A stretch of 12,582 nucleotides of DNA from Kiritimatiellia bacterium. Lineage in GTDB: Bacteria; Verrucomicrobiota; Kiritimatiellia; RFP12; UBA3636. A model generated the notes under the pieces. The model saw nothing but the letters and a program-made list of their open reading frames with translations, was not told the origin of the DNA and did not search any database. Of this stretch, positions 11,952-12,582 are shown piece after piece. The stretch spans positions 1 to 12,582 of the forward strand of contig JAFSUV010000103.1 in assembly GCA_017450425.1 (NCBI GenBank), read 5' to 3'. Positions within the stretch are counted from its first letter, which is position 1, and every line of letters starts with the position of its first letter. A program made the translations under genes and the position numbers.

Positions 11952-12582
11952 ACTTGCCTTCCACGATGGACCGGAAATACTCGATCGTCTTGGGAAGACC
12001 TTCCGAGAGCGGGATCTCCGGCTCCCAGCCGAGGAACTCCTTCGCCATCGAAATGTCGGGGCGGCGGCGCTTCGGGTCGTCCTTCGGCAGTTCGTGGAAC
12101 ACGATCTTGCTCTTGGAGGCCGGGAGAAGCTTGAGCGTCATCTCCGCGAGCTCCAGCATCGTGAATTCGCCGGGGTTGCCGATGTTGAGCACGGGGACGC
12201 CAAACCCCTTCGCGGCGAAAAACCTGTCTGTTTCCGTCCTGGATTTCGCCATGAAAAGACCGATCGCGCGCACAAGGTCGTCAACATACTGGAACGAGCG
12301 CGTCTGCTTGCCGGTGCCGAACACCGTTATGTCGCGGTTTTGCAGCGCCTGCATCGCGAAATTGCTCACCACCCTGCCGTCGTGGGGGTGCATCCGCGGC
12401 CCGTAGGTGTTGAATATGCGGATCATGCGCACATCGACGCCGTATTGGCGGCGGTAGTCCGCGCACAGCGTCTCCGCCGCGCGCTTGCCCTCGTCGTAGC
12501 AGCTGCGCAGCCCGATCGTATTGACATTGCCCCAGTACGATTCCGGCTGCGGGTGCACGTCCGGGTCGCCGTAGCACTCGGA
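11950..12582 (-). CDS. UDP-glucuronic acid decarboxylase (UDP-xylose synthase family SDR), 5' end outside window
   Basis: The last 210 residues are visible; the frame is open to the window edge. The SDR epimerase/decarboxylase motifs match UXS: SECYGDPDVHPQPESYWGNV (1-20), the catalytic Tyr-x3-Lys in CYDEGKRAAETLC (Tyr29, Lys33), RIFNTYGPRMHPHDGRVVSN (54-73) and TRSFQYVDDLVRAI. UXS enzymes oxidise and decarboxylate UDP-glucuronate to UDP-xylose with bound NAD. The missing N-terminus would hold the GxxGxxG nucleotide-binding loop. UDP-xylose would feed polysaccharide or glycan decoration, in keeping with the phosphoglycosyltransferase at 7094-8509. A close relative acting on another UDP-sugar cannot be excluded, but the PESYWGNV and GPRMHPHDGRVVSN blocks favour UXS. 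It lies upstream of the AraM-like gene with a 16-nt gap, so both are probably one operon whose promoter lies to the right. Confidence 0.93.
   Translation of the reverse strand, partial: SECYGDPDVHPQPESYWGNVNTIGLRSCYDEGKRAAETLCADYRRQYGVDVRMIRIFNTYGPRMHPHDGRVVSNFAMQALQNRDITVFGTGKQTRSFQYVDDLVRAIGLFMAKSRTETDRFFAAKGFGVPVLNIGNPGEFTMLELAEMTLKLLPASKSKIVFHELPKDDPKRRRPDISMAKEFLGWEPEIPLSEGLPKTIEYFRSIVEGK

Noticed and set aside
1..12582. CRISPR arrays, tRNA or rRNA genes, insertion sequences
   Set aside because: No regularly spaced repeats, cloverleaf-like segments, transposase-like proteins or terminal inverted repeats were seen; nearly all bases are accounted for by protein genes. This was by eye, so a cryptic small RNA cannot be excluded.

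Overview
The window is a G+C-rich bacterial chromosomal segment of about 12.6 kb, densely packed with genes on both strands. It contains no RNA gene, insertion sequence or CRISPR array that I can see. The host looks like an anaerobic, Gram-negative (diderm) heterotroph. The evidence is an electron-transfer flavoprotein whose alpha subunit keeps a ferredoxin-type cluster, a nickel-pincer lactate racemase homologue, a lipoprotein GH5 glycosidase, and genes for surface polysaccharide and nucleotide sugars. The short PyrE and overall style would fit the Planctomycetes-Verrucomicrobia-Lentisphaerae-Kiritimatiellota group. That placement is an impression, not something the sequence proves.

Layout, left to right. 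(1) Positions 1-1691, minus strand: etfB then etfA with an ATGA overlap, etfA running off the left edge. A good extended -10 promoter (1761-1789) and a hairpin-plus-T-run leader lie upstream. (2) Positions 1892-3690, plus strand: a tight cluster of pyrE, a TrpC/indole-glycerol-phosphate-synthase homologue that has lost nearly all catalytic residues, and an HU-type DNA-binding protein. The HU tail overlaps the 3' end of the next, convergent gene by 41 bp. (3) Positions 9289 down to 3650, minus strand: four closely spaced genes. They are a membrane-anchored TPR protein, a WcaJ-type polyprenyl glycosylphosphotransferase, a 709-residue protein I do not recognise, and a LarA-family enzyme with all its known nickel-cofactor and catalytic positions. 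(4) Positions 9525-11093, plus strand: a GH5 glycosidase lipoprotein behind a plausible extended -10 promoter. (5) Positions 12582 down to 11103, minus strand: the 3' two thirds of a UDP-glucuronate decarboxylase gene, followed by a stand-alone C-terminal domain of the glycerol-1-phosphate dehydrogenase (AraM/EgsA) family without its metal-binding histidines. A perfect 30-bp palindrome lies inside that last gene.

How the genes may work together. EtfAB with an iron-sulphur domain and LarA would both fit flavin-based electron-bifurcating lactate oxidation, as in acetogen lct operons, although here they are separate transcription units. The phosphoglycosyltransferase, UDP-glucuronate decarboxylase and GH5 lipoprotein point to envelope polysaccharide synthesis and external glycan breakdown. 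The most unusual content is the pair of apparently non-catalytic enzyme homologues (TrpC-like and AraM-like), each intact as an open frame and embedded in an operon, together with the unrecognised 709-residue protein upstream of larA.
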